64,000 nt of DNA, from contig NZ_OY762999.1 in NCBI RefSeq assembly GCF_963666665.1, forward strand, positions 2,237,501-2,301,500, read 5' to 3'. The notes below the pieces were generated by a model. It was not told where the DNA came from, made no database searches, and worked only from the letters and a program-made list of their open reading frames with translations. Below are positions 26,563 through 35,921 of the stretch, in pieces (position 1 is the stretch's first letter; every line of letters starts with the position of its first letter). This DNA is from Maridesulfovibrio sp. GTDB taxonomy: Bacteria; Desulfobacterota; Desulfovibrionia; Desulfovibrionales; Desulfovibrionaceae. A program made the position numbers and the translations under genes.

Positions 26563-27144
26563 ATGATTGTTAAACGCGCATCCATAACCGCAAGTATGTG
26601 CTTGCTTCTCATAATATTCACTGCAACCGCTTTTGCCGCCAAGCCGGAAGTAAATCTTAAAACCGATAAAACTGAATATATTGAGGGAGAAGAACTCAAC
26701 ATCACCCTCACTCCGTTGCAGGACTGCAATGTACTGCTGCTCTACGTAACCGCCTCAGGAGAGACAATCAGGATTGTCCCTTCAGGGACCGGAATTAACG
26801 GAAAAGTTGTCGGAGGCAAGGAATACCGGACTCCGGCGGCCGGAGAAAACCGGGGGTTATACATATCAGAACCGTTCGGCAAAGAAAGAATCATCCTCTA
26901 CGCCAGCTTTGCAGAACTACCTACCCTTGCGGGCGAAGAGATCGGCGACGGTTTATATCTCATCCCCGGTGGAGAAAAAGAAGCTGACAGACTTTTGCCC
27001 GATGCCTCCAAGACCATCTGGAAACTGGAAACATTCTCCAAAGGAGAAAGAGGCCGTTTCCGCAAGTCCGCCCCTCTGGCACCTATCGATATGACCGGAT
27101 CAGCCGGTCGTGATGTTAAGGTAAAGAAAGATACTCCAGAGTAG
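26563..27144 (+). CDS. Secreted DUF4384-domain protein
   Basis: A 193-residue protein with a signal peptide (cleavage near AFA-AK) and a single DUF4384 beta-sandwich (residues 30-130): LKTDKTEYIEGEELNITL, then DCNVLLLYVTASGETIRI. This domain commonly sits beside or inside caspase-like and CHAT proteins, and probably serves binding. Cysteine-poor, with a basic C-terminal tail. It lies between the CHAT and CHASE2-SpoIIE genes, and all three appear cotranscribed. Confidence 0.88.
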   Translation: MIVKRASITASMCLLLIIFTATAFAAKPEVNLKTDKTEYIEGEELNITLTPLQDCNVLLLYVTASGETIRIVPSGTGINGKVVGGKEYRTPAAGENRGLYISEPFGKERIILYASFAELPTLAGEEIGDGLYLIPGGEKEADRLLPDASKTIWKLETFSKGERGRFRKSAPLAPIDMTGSAGRDVKVKKDTPE

Positions 27145-27152
27145 GTCGCTCC

Positions 27153-29165
27153 ATGAAGAAGTCTCCAAAGTCACAATTTATTTTCCGGCTCTCGAGCATA
27201 TCGGTCCTAATTTTCATGCTGTTGGTTTCCGCTCTGGTACTGCTCCCTTCTTTTTTCGACCGCATGGAATCCACTCTTTACGACATGAGGATCAGGCTCG
27301 CTGGAAATATTCCTGCAGCAAGCGACATTGTGCTGCTTAATATTGATGACGCAAGTCTTGAAGAGCTGGGTAAATGGCCGTGGGACAGGGGAATCCACGG
27401 GCAGGCAATTGAAACTCTGACCCGCTGCGATGCAAAGCTGATTGCTTATGACATTGTTTTCCACGGACAGGGCAGTAAAGGAGGCGACGCACGCCTGATA
27501 CAAGCGGTCCGGCAAGGCCGGGTTCTGCTGCCAGCCGGATTCAGCCTGATCAGCGAGCCGGAAAAAATAATATTACCTCTTAATGAATACAAAGTAGCGC
27601 TGAGCAAATCGCTGCTGGACAGTCCTACCCCCTCTCTTAATGAGATAAGTCAGGCTGATCGGGCTTTCATGCCCTTACCGTCCCTTGCCGACAGCGCCAT
27701 CGGGATAGGCCATATTTCCGCCTCTCCCGATGAAGACGGAGTCCTGCGCCGCATACCTTTGCTCATCAGTTTAAACGGCGCCCCACTGCCTTCAATTGAT
27801 CTGCGCACGGCCATGGGAATTATGGATATCAAATATGCTGAATGGACAGATGGACAATTGAAACTAAGCGACGAAAACGGAAGAGAGATTACCATTCCAC
27901 TTGATCAACAGGGGCACATGGCAGTGAACTTTGTCGGCCTCTGGGGGCACGGTTTCACCAGCTTATCATTCCATGATGTGATCGCAGCATCCGGCGATGA
28001 AGAGGCCGAAGCGGATTTACGCAATATCATAAAAGGCAAGACTGTTTTTATCGGCCTGACATCTTCCGGCAGCACGGATATAGGCCCGACCCCTATCGCC
28101 AGTGCGGAACCGCTGGTCACGATCCATTCCAACGCAGTAAACACCATCCTGCAGCAAAAATTCATTCGCAATGCTCCTCAATGGAGCGTGCTGCTCATTG
28201 CAATATTCATGGTGGGTCTTATCTGCCTGCTGTCTGTCCGATTTGGGCCCCGCAAATTTGTCATAGCCTCGGCTCTTTTGATAATTCTGTATGCAGCTGG
28301 CAATGCTGTGCTGTTTGTTACCACCGGGATAATGCTTAACTTGAGCGGCATTCTTTACCTTGCAGGCAGTACATTTCTGGTAACGCTTGGATTTAAATCA
28401 CTATTGCTTTATGCCGAAAACGAGGAGCAGCGCATTGAAAAGGAAAAGCTGCAAGTACAACTGGATGCCGCAGCCCGCATACAATCCCACTTCTGGCCCA
28501 AGAACCCAGACCTTGGTAATGGGGATTCCATCTACGCATACTGCAGTCCGGCCCTGTTCGTGGGCGGAGACTTTTACGACATTATCGATCTGGAAGACGG
28601 ATCATGGATGATCTATCTTGCCGATGTCTCAGGCAAAGGACTCCCAGCCGCACTGGTCATGGCCTCAGCCTGGACCCAGATTCGCTCTCATGCTCCAAAA
28701 TACAAGAGTCCTGACAAACTGCTCTGCGCAGTAAACAATGATATTTTCCCCTTCCTTGAAAGGGACAGCAACTTCGTAACAGTATTCATTCTGCGCTATT
28801 TCCCCGATTCGGGCCTGCTGCAATGGGTAAATGCAGGCCACATGCCGCCGCTGATAATAAACAAAGACGGAAAGAAAGAAGTAAAAGGAAAGACGGGATT
28901 ACCGCTCGGTGTAATGGATGACACAAAATACGAACTAGCTGAGACCGTACTGCGAACCGGCGAATCCTGCATAATGATGAGTGACGGAGTAACTGAAGCT
29001 GAAGACAGCGAGAAAAATCTATTCGGAGATGAACGGGTACTTGAAACGCTGCTCAACGGCGACCCCGAGTCAAGGGGAGAACGGTTAGCCAAAGCAGTCA
29101 GCAACTGGCGAAACGGTATTGAACAGAATGATGACACTACTATTGTTGAAGTAAGGAAGGGGTAG
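27153..29165 (+). CDS. CHASE2 sensor - SpoIIE-type PP2C phosphatase
   Basis: A 670-residue membrane protein. One TM helix near residues 12-32, an extracytoplasmic CHASE2 domain (about 35-330, with LYDMRIRLAG and IVLLNIDDASLEELGKWPWDR), three TM helices (about 345-420), a short coiled coil, and a SpoIIE-like PP2C phosphatase (about 445-668). Metal-binding residues are present: GGDFYDI, DVSGKG, SDGVTEAED and NDDTTI. It senses a periplasmic signal and dephosphorylates a STAS partner in a partner-switching pathway. The only STAS gene in the window is far away at 3844. It directly follows the DUF4384 gene. Confidence 0.93.
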   Translation: MKKSPKSQFIFRLSSISVLIFMLLVSALVLLPSFFDRMESTLYDMRIRLAGNIPAASDIVLLNIDDASLEELGKWPWDRGIHGQAIETLTRCDAKLIAYDIVFHGQGSKGGDARLIQAVRQGRVLLPAGFSLISEPEKIILPLNEYKVALSKSLLDSPTPSLNEISQADRAFMPLPSLADSAIGIGHISASPDEDGVLRRIPLLISLNGAPLPSIDLRTAMGIMDIKYAEWTDGQLKLSDENGREITIPLDQQGHMAVNFVGLWGHGFTSLSFHDVIAASGDEEAEADLRNIIKGKTVFIGLTSSGSTDIGPTPIASAEPLVTIHSNAVNTILQQKFIRNAPQWSVLLIAIFMVGLICLLSVRFGPRKFVIASALLIILYAAGNAVLFVTTGIMLNLSGILYLAGSTFLVTLGFKSLLLYAENEEQRIEKEKLQVQLDAAARIQSHFWPKNPDLGNGDSIYAYCSPALFVGGDFYDIIDLEDGSWMIYLADVSGKGLPAALVMASAWTQIRSHAPKYKSPDKLLCAVNNDIFPFLERDSNFVTVFILRYFPDSGLLQWVNAGHMPPLIINKDGKKEVKGKTGLPLGVMDDTKYELAETVLRTGESCIMMSDGVTEAEDSEKNLFGDERVLETLLNGDPESRGERLAKAVSNWRNGIEQNDDTTIVEVRKG

Positions 29166-29173
29166 GTTAACAA

Positions 29174-29206
29174 TAAAAAAGGCCCTGACTTTTCAGTCAG
29201 GGCCTT
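29174..29206. terminator. Bidirectional terminator between phosphatase gene and tRNA-Ser
   Basis: Twelve-bp stem AAGGCCCTGACT (29179-29190) with complement (29195-29206), loop TTTC. On the minus strand it is followed by six T, ending tRNA-Ser; it also ends the CHASE2-SpoIIE gene. Confidence 0.88.
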
Positions 29207-29215
29207 AGTCTATTC

Positions 29216-29307
29216 TGGCGGAGAGGGAGGGATTCGAACCCCCGGAGGGCTCACACCCTCAATAGTTTTCAAGACTACCGCGTTCAACCGGACTCTGCCA
29301 CCTCTCC
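29216..29307 (-). tRNA. tRNA-Ser (anticodon UGA)
   Basis: A 92-base class II tRNA. Acceptor GGAGAGG pairs with CCTCTCC, discriminator G and CCA are encoded. Anticodon loop CTTGAAA gives anticodon UGA, reading UCA. A long variable arm (GAGGGTGTGAGCCCTC) and TTCGAATC T-loop identify it as tRNA-Ser. Confidence 0.96.
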
Positions 29308-29471
29308 AAAAGGTGAGACAAGAACTTTCCCGAACTTGCCTCAGATGTCAACCTTTTTTTAAAAATAACACGTAGAAATTTGCATTTTAAATACGGCAAC
29401 TACCAACTTTTTTATTTACTGCGACGCGGAGTTACCTATTCCGGCTTATCCGGGCGCCCGCATTCCTTTTC

Positions 29472-30128
29472 TTAGAGATAGATGCCCTTTCCCTTAAGCT
29501 CTTCACCGTAAGCCTTAAGCTCTGATTTGGAACGCAGGCCAAGCTTCTTCATGAAATTTGAACGATGCTTTTCCACTGTTTTAACACTGATGACCAGCAG
29601 ATCGGCAATTTCTCGATTTTTATAGCCCGCAAGAACCTGCTTCAAGACCTCACGTTCACGTTCGGTAAGAGACTCAAGGCTATCACAACTATTGCTGCGT
29701 TCCCTCTGCAGGAATCCTTTCGCCACTTCCGCTGAAATATCCGGAGCAAGATAGACTTTGCCCTGCATGACAGTTTCTATAGCCATGACCAGTTCCTTAC
29801 TGGAAGAAGTCTTGAGAACGTAACCGCTGGCTCCGGCATCAAGAGCCGAGTATATATGGTCAGGCTCAACATGGGCAGTGAGGGCCAGAAACTTTGTCTT
29901 GCCTTCGCCGGAAAGCTCCTGAATGGCCTGTACGCCGCTCTTGATAGGCATAGAGAGATCCATAAGCGCCACATCCGGATTCAAACGCCTGCACAGACGC
30001 ACCGCCTCTTCACCGTTCTCAGCCATCCCAAGGACACTGATTCCAGATTGAGACTTGAGTATCGTCTTCAGCCCTTCCCTGACCAGCGCATGATCATCGG
30101 CAATAACAACTGTAACCAAATTTAGCAT
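29472..30128 (-). CDS. NarL/FixJ-family response regulator
   Basis: A 218-residue response regulator. Receiver residues 1-120 have the acid pair DD (IADDHALVREG), phospho-Asp in DVALMDLSMP, Thr in ALTAH and Lys in VLKTSSS. The C-terminal LuxR-type helix-turn-helix has LTEREREVLKQVLAGYKNREIA. It binds DNA after phosphorylation by an unlinked sensor kinase; none is adjacent. ATG 30128 is preferred over the in-frame TTG at 30131. It is enclosed by two tRNA-Ser genes on the same strand. Confidence 0.95.
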   Translation of the reverse strand: MLNLVTVVIADDHALVREGLKTILKSQSGISVLGMAENGEEAVRLCRRLNPDVALMDLSMPIKSGVQAIQELSGEGKTKFLALTAHVEPDHIYSALDAGASGYVLKTSSSKELVMAIETVMQGKVYLAPDISAEVAKGFLQRERSNSCDSLESLTEREREVLKQVLAGYKNREIADLLVISVKTVEKHRSNFMKKLGLRSKSELKAYGEELKGKGIYL

Positions 30129-30269
30129 CAACCACCCGGAAAGAATATATAATATAAAGTTCAGTTATAAAACTGAGATTCATTCTTAACAAGAAAAGAA
30201 GGTAAATAGCAACCTGACAACTATGCATAAATTGGCACATTACCCTCAAGAATTGCATACCTACTTAAA

Positions 30270-30304
30270 GCAAAAAGGCAGCTGGATAACTCCAACTGCC
30301 TTTT
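30270..30304 (-). terminator. Terminator after tRNA-Ser (GCU)
   Basis: AAAAGGCAG/CTGCCTTTT stem (30273-30281 with 30296-30304) extended inside by TGGA/TCCA; T-run on the minus strand. Confidence 0.85.
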
Positions 30305-30314
30305 GACTTTCATG

Positions 30315-30409
30315 TGGCGGAGAGGGAGGGATTTGAACCCTCGATAGAGTTTTAAGCCCTATACTCGCTTAGCAGGCGAGCGCCTTCAGCCGTGCTCGGC
30401 CACCTCTCC
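30315..30409 (-). tRNA. tRNA-Ser (anticodon GCU)
   Basis: A 95-base class II tRNA with GGAGAGG/CCTCTCC acceptor, encoded GCCA end, anticodon stem CTCGC/GCGAG with loop CTGCTAA (anticodon GCU, reading AGC and AGU), and a long variable arm. Its acceptor and T-arm 3' half are nearly identical to those of the other tRNA-Ser 1.1 kb away. Confidence 0.96.
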
Positions 30410-30510
30410 GTATATGTGGTGAAGAAGCGTGATCCGCTTCACTCACTCAGGAAGCGTTGTAATACATCCGCGCCCCCTGACTGTCAACAACATTTTTAAA
30501 CTTTTTTGAA

Positions 30511-31863
30511 TTATTTATGAACTATATCTTCTTTTGCTCTAAAAGTAGACCTGAACACAATATTTAAAGGAGCATGCTTCACATTCAGAATCTTCCTGAG
30601 CCTGTTTTCCAGAAAACGGTGATAAGAAGTCTTGATAAGTTTCTCATCGTTAATGAAGAAAATAAAGGTTGGCGGCTCATCGTCAGCCTGAGTCATGTAT
30701 TTAAACTTGGCCCTTCTGCGTTTGACAACCGGAGGCTGATGCTTCTCGATGATTTCCTTCATGATCCGGTTCAACTGTCCGGTGGAAATACGCAGAGAAC
30801 ACTCTGCCTTCAGCCTGCTGGCAAGAGGCAGGATTCCGCCCAGGCCGGATTTGGAAATACAGGAAGTATAAACGACCGGAACATGGTTCGCCATGCGCAA
30901 AGCACGCTCAAAGCCTTCACGCAGCAAATTACGTTCGGATTTGGAAACAAGGTCGATCTTGTTGACCGCGATGATGAACGGAACGGCCTCACGCAGCAGG
31001 TATTCCAACAGACGCTTATCCTGCTTTGTGATCCCGGCCAGAGCATCCACAACCATTACGGTAATGTCGGCCTTGGTACTGCTCTTCAGGGCGCGCACAA
31101 CGCTGAACCGCTCAATAGTATCGGTAATATTGGTCCGACGGCGTACCCCGGCAGTGTCTACAAAGGTATAAACCTTTCCACCGCTCTCAAAGGTTACGTC
31201 TACGCTGTCACGGGTTGTTCCGGCAATATCGCTGACGATAACACGCTGTTCACCGGTCAAGGCGTTAACCATGGAAGACTTACCTGCGTTGGGACGACCA
31301 AGCATGGCGATTTTAAGGCCTTTGGCCTCTTCATCTTCTTCCTGATACTCAATTCCGGTGGCAAGGGCCATATCGGCAACCTTTTCACGCAGTTCAAGCA
31401 GGTTAAAGCCGTGTTCTGCAGAAACAGCCATCATTTCAAAGCCTAAGGCATGAAAATCAGCAGTGGCCTGCGCTTCCAGCTCAGAACCGTCAACCTTGTT
31501 GACCAGCAGCAGGATGGGTTTGTTACTCTGGCGGATGTATGCGGCAACCTGTTCATCAAGCTGGGTTATTCCGCTACGTCCGTCCACAACAAGAATAAGG
31601 GCCTGAGCCTCTTCGATGGCTTCACGGGCCTGTTCGAAGATGTCGCCCTGAAATTCTTCTGAATCATTATCGCTTTCCATGACCAGACCACCGGTGTCGA
31701 TCAATGCGTAATGAACGCCGTTGTAATTACCTTCGGCATAAATGCGGTCACGGGTAATACCGGGCATATCGTGGGTGATTGCCCTTTTCTTCCTCAGAAG
31801 TCGGTTAAATAAGGTGGACTTCCCTACGTTGGGACGTCCGATAAGTGCGATGGTTGGCAGCAT
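30511..31863 (-). CDS. der: Ribosome-associated GTPase Der (EngA)
   Basis: A 450-residue protein with two tandem Era-like GTPase domains: GRPNVGKST (residue 8) with DTPGI-type DTGGL and NKVD in the first; GRPNAGKSS (about 188), DTAGV and NKID in the second; and a C-terminal KH-like domain. It is essential for 50S ribosomal subunit assembly. ATG 31863 has GGAGG six to seven bases before it; the upstream extension to 31923 is not conserved in style. A terminator at 31930 separates it from mtnA. Confidence 0.97.
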   Translation of the reverse strand: MLPTIALIGRPNVGKSTLFNRLLRKKRAITHDMPGITRDRIYAEGNYNGVHYALIDTGGLVMESDNDSEEFQGDIFEQAREAIEEAQALILVVDGRSGITQLDEQVAAYIRQSNKPILLLVNKVDGSELEAQATADFHALGFEMMAVSAEHGFNLLELREKVADMALATGIEYQEEDEEAKGLKIAMLGRPNAGKSSMVNALTGEQRVIVSDIAGTTRDSVDVTFESGGKVYTFVDTAGVRRRTNITDTIERFSVVRALKSSTKADITVMVVDALAGITKQDKRLLEYLLREAVPFIIAVNKIDLVSKSERNLLREGFERALRMANHVPVVYTSCISKSGLGGILPLASRLKAECSLRISTGQLNRIMKEIIEKHQPPVVKRRRAKFKYMTQADDEPPTFIFFINDEKLIKTSYHRFLENRLRKILNVKHAPLNIVFRSTFRAKEDIVHK

Positions 31864-31929
31864 GGCTGGCCTCCGAAAAAAATGAATGAGCTCCGCAGAA
31901 ATTACAGCTTCCGTGCAAAGCAATATATA

Positions 31930-31963
31930 TCAAAAAAAGCGGGAAGACATCCGCTTCCCGCTA
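31930..31963 (-). terminator. Intrinsic terminator after mtnA
   Basis: Nine-bp stem AGCGGGAAG (31938-31946) / CTTCCCGCT (31954-31962); minus-strand T7 follows. Confidence 0.88.
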
Positions 31964-32038
31964 TTAAAATCTCCTTAAAGGAGTCCTATGTCATAATGAG
32001 TATGGGGCTGTAAAGCAGTTTATTACCCCAATCTCACC

Positions 32039-33079
32039 TTACTCTTCTTCAAAAAGCTTTTTGATAGCCTCGGTGTAAGGAGGTCTCAGAACGCCTTTTT
32101 CGGTGATGATCCCGGCGATTAGTTCGTTGGGAGTCGGATCAAAGGCAAAGTTGAAGACTTCCACACCCTCGGGAGTGATGCGGTGATCGCCCACGTGGGT
32201 TACTTCGGTAGGAGTACGGTCTTCGATGGGCACATCGTCACCGGTGGGTGTTTCGGGGTCGATGGTGTAGACCGGAGCGGCAACGTAGAAAGGAATGCCG
32301 AATTCACGGGCCAGCAGAGCTACGCCGTAGGTTCCGATCTTGTTCACAGCATCACCGTTAGCGGCAATACGGTCAGCACCTACAACAACTTTCTGGACCA
32401 GACCTTTTTTCATCAGCAGCGCACAGGCGTTATCGCAGGCAACCTTTACCGGGATACCGTCACGATGAAGTTCATATGCAGTGAGGCGTGCACCCTGCAG
32501 GAAGGGACGGGTTTCGTTGGCAATAACGGAAACCTTCTTGCCCTGATCAACTGCACCGCGCACAACACCGAGAGCAGTGCCGTAACCGGCGGTAGCCAGC
32601 GCACCGGCGTTGCAGTGGGTCATGATGGTGTCGCCGTCATCCATGAGCTCGCCGCCGAACTTGCCGATGTCTTCGCACATCCGGATGTCATCAACGTGGA
32701 TTTCTTTGGCACGCTTGAGCCAGATATCGCAAAGCTCATCAAGGGAAACATCACCGGCTTCAGCCCAGATACGTTTCATTTCGCGCACAGCCCAGCGCAG
32801 GTTGACTGCGGTAGGACGGGCATTTTCGATCTTATCGAGATTCTTTTCCAGCTCTGCTTTCCAGTCTGCACTTCCGGCAACCTCGCGGCCTGCAAGGTAA
32901 CAGCCGTAGGCTGCGGTCACGCCGATAGCGGGAGCACCGCGCACAACCATAACAACAAGAGCTTCAACGATATCGTCAGTAGTTTTGCAGTCGAACCAAT
33001 CCTCGCGGGTGGGCAGGTAACGCTGATCCAGCAGTACGAGGGCGTCTTTCTCAGGGGAAAACTGAATATGCTCGGTCAT
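32039..33079 (-). CDS. mtnA: S-methyl-5-thioribose-1-phosphate isomerase
   Basis: A 346-residue member of the eIF2B-related isomerase family. Active-site Cys lies in MTHCNAGALATAGYG and the catalytic Asp in VVGADRIAANGDAVNKIGTY. It converts methylthioribose-1-phosphate to the ribulose form in methionine salvage; related enzymes act on 5-deoxyribose-1-phosphate in a disposal branch. It follows gatB by 18 bases on the same strand, an odd functional pairing for cotranscription. No other methionine-salvage gene is in the window. Confidence 0.95.
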   Translation of the reverse strand: MTEHIQFSPEKDALVLLDQRYLPTREDWFDCKTTDDIVEALVVMVVRGAPAIGVTAAYGCYLAGREVAGSADWKAELEKNLDKIENARPTAVNLRWAVREMKRIWAEAGDVSLDELCDIWLKRAKEIHVDDIRMCEDIGKFGGELMDDGDTIMTHCNAGALATAGYGTALGVVRGAVDQGKKVSVIANETRPFLQGARLTAYELHRDGIPVKVACDNACALLMKKGLVQKVVVGADRIAANGDAVNKIGTYGVALLAREFGIPFYVAAPVYTIDPETPTGDDVPIEDRTPTEVTHVGDHRITPEGVEVFNFAFDPTPNELIAGIITEKGVLRPPYTEAIKKLFEEE

Positions 33080-33097
33080 CTCAAAATCTCGCTTTGG

Positions 33098-34543
33098 TTA
33101 GGAAAGTTTTTCGGTAATCATCTTGCTGACCATGCCGGGGTTGGCCTTACCCTTGGTCTCACGCATGATCTGGCCCATGAAGAAGCTCATCAGCTTTTTC
33201 TTGCCGCCCTTGAATGCTTCAACTTCATCAGGGTTCTCGGCCAGAACCTTGTCGACCACAGCTTCAAGGGAGGAGCTGTCGGAAATCTGTACCAGTCCCT
33301 TGTCTTTGACATATTTTTCAGGATCAAGACCTTCAGTGAATACATCGCTGAAAATATCCTTACCTATCTTGATGCTGATGACATCCTTCTCGACCAGCTG
33401 AATCAGCTTAGCCATCAGTTCCGGTTTAAACTTGCACTCAGCCACAGTCATTTCGGACTGGTTAAGTTCGCGTAAAAAGTCACCCTTGATCCAGTTCACG
33501 ACCTTCTTGGGATCGTCGTGAATTGCAAGAACTTCTTCAAAATAATCGGCAATATCTTTTTCAGAGCTGACAAGCTCAGCATCATCTTCGGTGAGTTCCA
33601 TATCATCGATGAACCGGGCTTTGCGCTCAGCAGGCAGCTCGGGCAGTGAAGTCTGCCATTCTCCCAGCCATTCATCGGCAATGACCAGCGGCACGAGATC
33701 CGGGTCCGGGAAGTAACGATAATCGTGTGCTTCTTCCTTGCCGCGCATGGAATGGGTGGTACCTTTGTCTGCATCGTAAAGGCGGGTTTCCTGAATGACC
33801 TTTTCACCGTCTTCGATGAGATCTATCTGACGGGCAACTTCGTAACGGATAGCCTTATGAATGTTACGGAAGGAGTTGATGTTCTTCAGCTCGGCACGGG
33901 TACCGAATTCCTTCTGGCCAACGGGACGTACGGAAATATTTGCGTCGCAGCGGAAGGAGCCTTCTTCAAGGTTACCGTCGCAGATACCGAGATAAAGCAG
34001 GATAGAGCGCAGAGACTTGAGATAAGCAACTGCTTCATCAGCACTGCGCATATCAGGCTCACTGACGATCTCGATAAGCGGCACACCTGTACGGTTCAAA
34101 TCCACGAAACTTGCATTTTCAGCAGCGGAGTGGATGTTTTTACCGGCATCTTCTTCCATATGGATACGGGTAATACCGATACGTTTACCATGCTTCTCGC
34201 CGTCCGCATCTTCCCATGAAATATCAAGATGACCGTGCTCGCAGATGGGCAGGTCGAACTGGGAAATCTGGTAGCCTTTAGGCAGGTCGGGGTAAAAATA
34301 GTTCTTTCGGGCGAAGATTGATTTCTGGTTCACGGTACAATTGGTAGCCAGCCCCATTTTGGCGGCGTATTCCATAACTTTTTCGTTAAGAACCGGAAGC
34401 ACGCCGGGCATGCCGGAGCAGACTTCACAGACGTTCTCGTTGGGGTCCTTACCGAATTCAGTGGAACAACCGCAGAAAATTTTGGTCTTGGTCTTAAGCT
34501 GGGCATGAACCTCAAGCCCGATCACTGTTTCAAACTGAGTCAT
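33098..34543 (-). CDS. gatB: Asp/Glu-tRNA(Asn/Gln) amidotransferase subunit B
   Basis: A 481-residue GatB with the expected N-terminal VIGLEVHAQLKTKTKIFCGC, the TRIHMEEDAGKN segment and the FRYFPDPDL-like YRYFPDPDLVPL that binds the tRNA-linked Glu or Asp. The C-terminal YqeY-like tail domain ends in NPGMVSKM. It transamidates misacylated tRNA with GatA and GatC, which must be encoded elsewhere. AGGAGC precedes the ATG. Confidence 0.97.
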   Translation of the reverse strand: MTQFETVIGLEVHAQLKTKTKIFCGCSTEFGKDPNENVCEVCSGMPGVLPVLNEKVMEYAAKMGLATNCTVNQKSIFARKNYFYPDLPKGYQISQFDLPICEHGHLDISWEDADGEKHGKRIGITRIHMEEDAGKNIHSAAENASFVDLNRTGVPLIEIVSEPDMRSADEAVAYLKSLRSILLYLGICDGNLEEGSFRCDANISVRPVGQKEFGTRAELKNINSFRNIHKAIRYEVARQIDLIEDGEKVIQETRLYDADKGTTHSMRGKEEAHDYRYFPDPDLVPLVIADEWLGEWQTSLPELPAERKARFIDDMELTEDDAELVSSEKDIADYFEEVLAIHDDPKKVVNWIKGDFLRELNQSEMTVAECKFKPELMAKLIQLVEKDVISIKIGKDIFSDVFTEGLDPEKYVKDKGLVQISDSSSLEAVVDKVLAENPDEVEAFKGGKKKLMSFFMGQIMRETKGKANPGMVSKMITEKLS

Positions 34544-34634
34544 TATATATAAGCTCCTTTTGCCTTCGGCGGCTATAAAACATTCTACTCTGGCTTCGCC
34601 ACAGGCTACATTAGATTTTTCTTTTAAATATAAT

Positions 34635-35915
34635 CTATCTGCGCAGGGCAGATTTACTTATCAATAAATATACAGGCACCTGCTTTTTCAGATGATGTGC
34701 GGGATATTTGAATTGGTTCCCGGTCCCGATATAATAATCAAGACGAGTTCCTTTGATTGCTTTCCCGGTATCCTGAGCCAGTCCGATGCCGTTAACCCGG
34801 CGGGCAAGTTTTCCTTGCTTTGGAAAAATATCCGTGCGGAAACCGACAATAGAACCGAGCGGAATGAGCTGCGGATCGGTAGCAAGGCTGACCATTGATT
34901 TAAGAGGCTTGCCGATTGCTGCCTGCGGCTGACCGCGGGTTACCTTGAAAAAAATGTAACTTTCATTCTTGGCCATCAACTCCCACATCTGCTTGGGATT
35001 ATCTAGCAGCCATGACTTGATCTTTTCGCGGGAAAGCTGGCTTTTTTTCAGCACCCCGCTGTGAAGCATGATACTGCCCAGCCCTTTGAACGGCCTGCCG
35101 TTACTACCGCTGAAAACAGCGGTCCGCAACCTTCCATCGGGAAGACGCAAAACACCGCCCCCCTGCACGTGCATATAGAACAGGTCTACAGGGTCTTTAA
35201 GCCAAGCGACCTCAAGCCCCCTCCCCGCGAGAACCTTATTGATGTCGATGTCACGGCGGGAATGATACGGAAGTATCTTGCCATTTTCAACCCGGTAAGC
35301 TTTGCGCAACTGCTCCGACCATGGATGAGTCTGGCCCGGACGTGCTTTACGCAGGTCGGGCGGAAGCCTGTACACCGGATATTTATACTGACCTGTCTTG
35401 GTCAGGCTGGCTTCAATAACCGGAGTGTAATAACCGGTCATTTCCGCACCGGACTGGAGTTCATACCAGACAAAATACTTGCCAAGCAACTCCGGATTCC
35501 GATCCAGACGGGGTAACAATCTTTCAAAGTCTTCCAATGACTTACGTAGTTGTCCCCATGTAAGCCGCAGCTCATTGCGTTTGAGGGCCAATCCGCCGGA
35601 AGGATTCCGCTGCACATATTCAATTGACTTACGAATCTGCGGACCGAGATCACGCCAAGTGCCCATACTCTGGCTTTGCACGGAAAGCCTGCGAGCAGCA
35701 AGGGTTGCTGCCTGTTCCGGTAATTTGGAATAACGAACAGGACCGGAAATAAACTTTCCGCTTTCTTTTTTGCTTTTCCAAACCTTGGTTTTGGTATGCT
35801 GCGATACAACTCTCTTTTTAGGAAGAGTGTTTACCTTGGCGGCACAGCCGCAAAGAAAGACTGAAAACAGGCAAAAAACCGCCAGCAATCTGATGCTTGA
35901 AATATTTTTTTTCAT
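34635..35915 (-). CDS. mltA: Membrane-bound lytic murein transglycosylase A (lipoprotein)
   Basis: A 426-residue lipoprotein (lipobox in SVFLCGCAAK) with the MltA domain and 3D domain. Signature stretches are GAEMTGYYTPVIEASL and the C-terminal GIGLAQDTGKAIKGTRLDYY, where catalytic Asp lies in the 3D domain. It cleaves peptidoglycan glycan strands to 1,6-anhydromuropeptides and acts at the outer membrane. It starts six bases after the stop of the DUF89-like gene. An extra 50 residues of basic sequence precede the domain. Confidence 0.93.
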   Translation of the reverse strand: MKKNISSIRLLAVFCLFSVFLCGCAAKVNTLPKKRVVSQHTKTKVWKSKKESGKFISGPVRYSKLPEQAATLAARRLSVQSQSMGTWRDLGPQIRKSIEYVQRNPSGGLALKRNELRLTWGQLRKSLEDFERLLPRLDRNPELLGKYFVWYELQSGAEMTGYYTPVIEASLTKTGQYKYPVYRLPPDLRKARPGQTHPWSEQLRKAYRVENGKILPYHSRRDIDINKVLAGRGLEVAWLKDPVDLFYMHVQGGGVLRLPDGRLRTAVFSGSNGRPFKGLGSIMLHSGVLKKSQLSREKIKSWLLDNPKQMWELMAKNESYIFFKVTRGQPQAAIGKPLKSMVSLATDPQLIPLGSIVGFRTDIFPKQGKLARRVNGIGLAQDTGKAIKGTRLDYYIGTGNQFKYPAHHLKKQVPVYLLISKSALRR

Positions 35916-35921
35916 TTTGAC

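Noticed and set aside
32183..33475. 430-codon forward frame opposite mtnA/gatB
   Set aside because: It spans the junction of two genes on the other strand with intact family motifs; no start signal.
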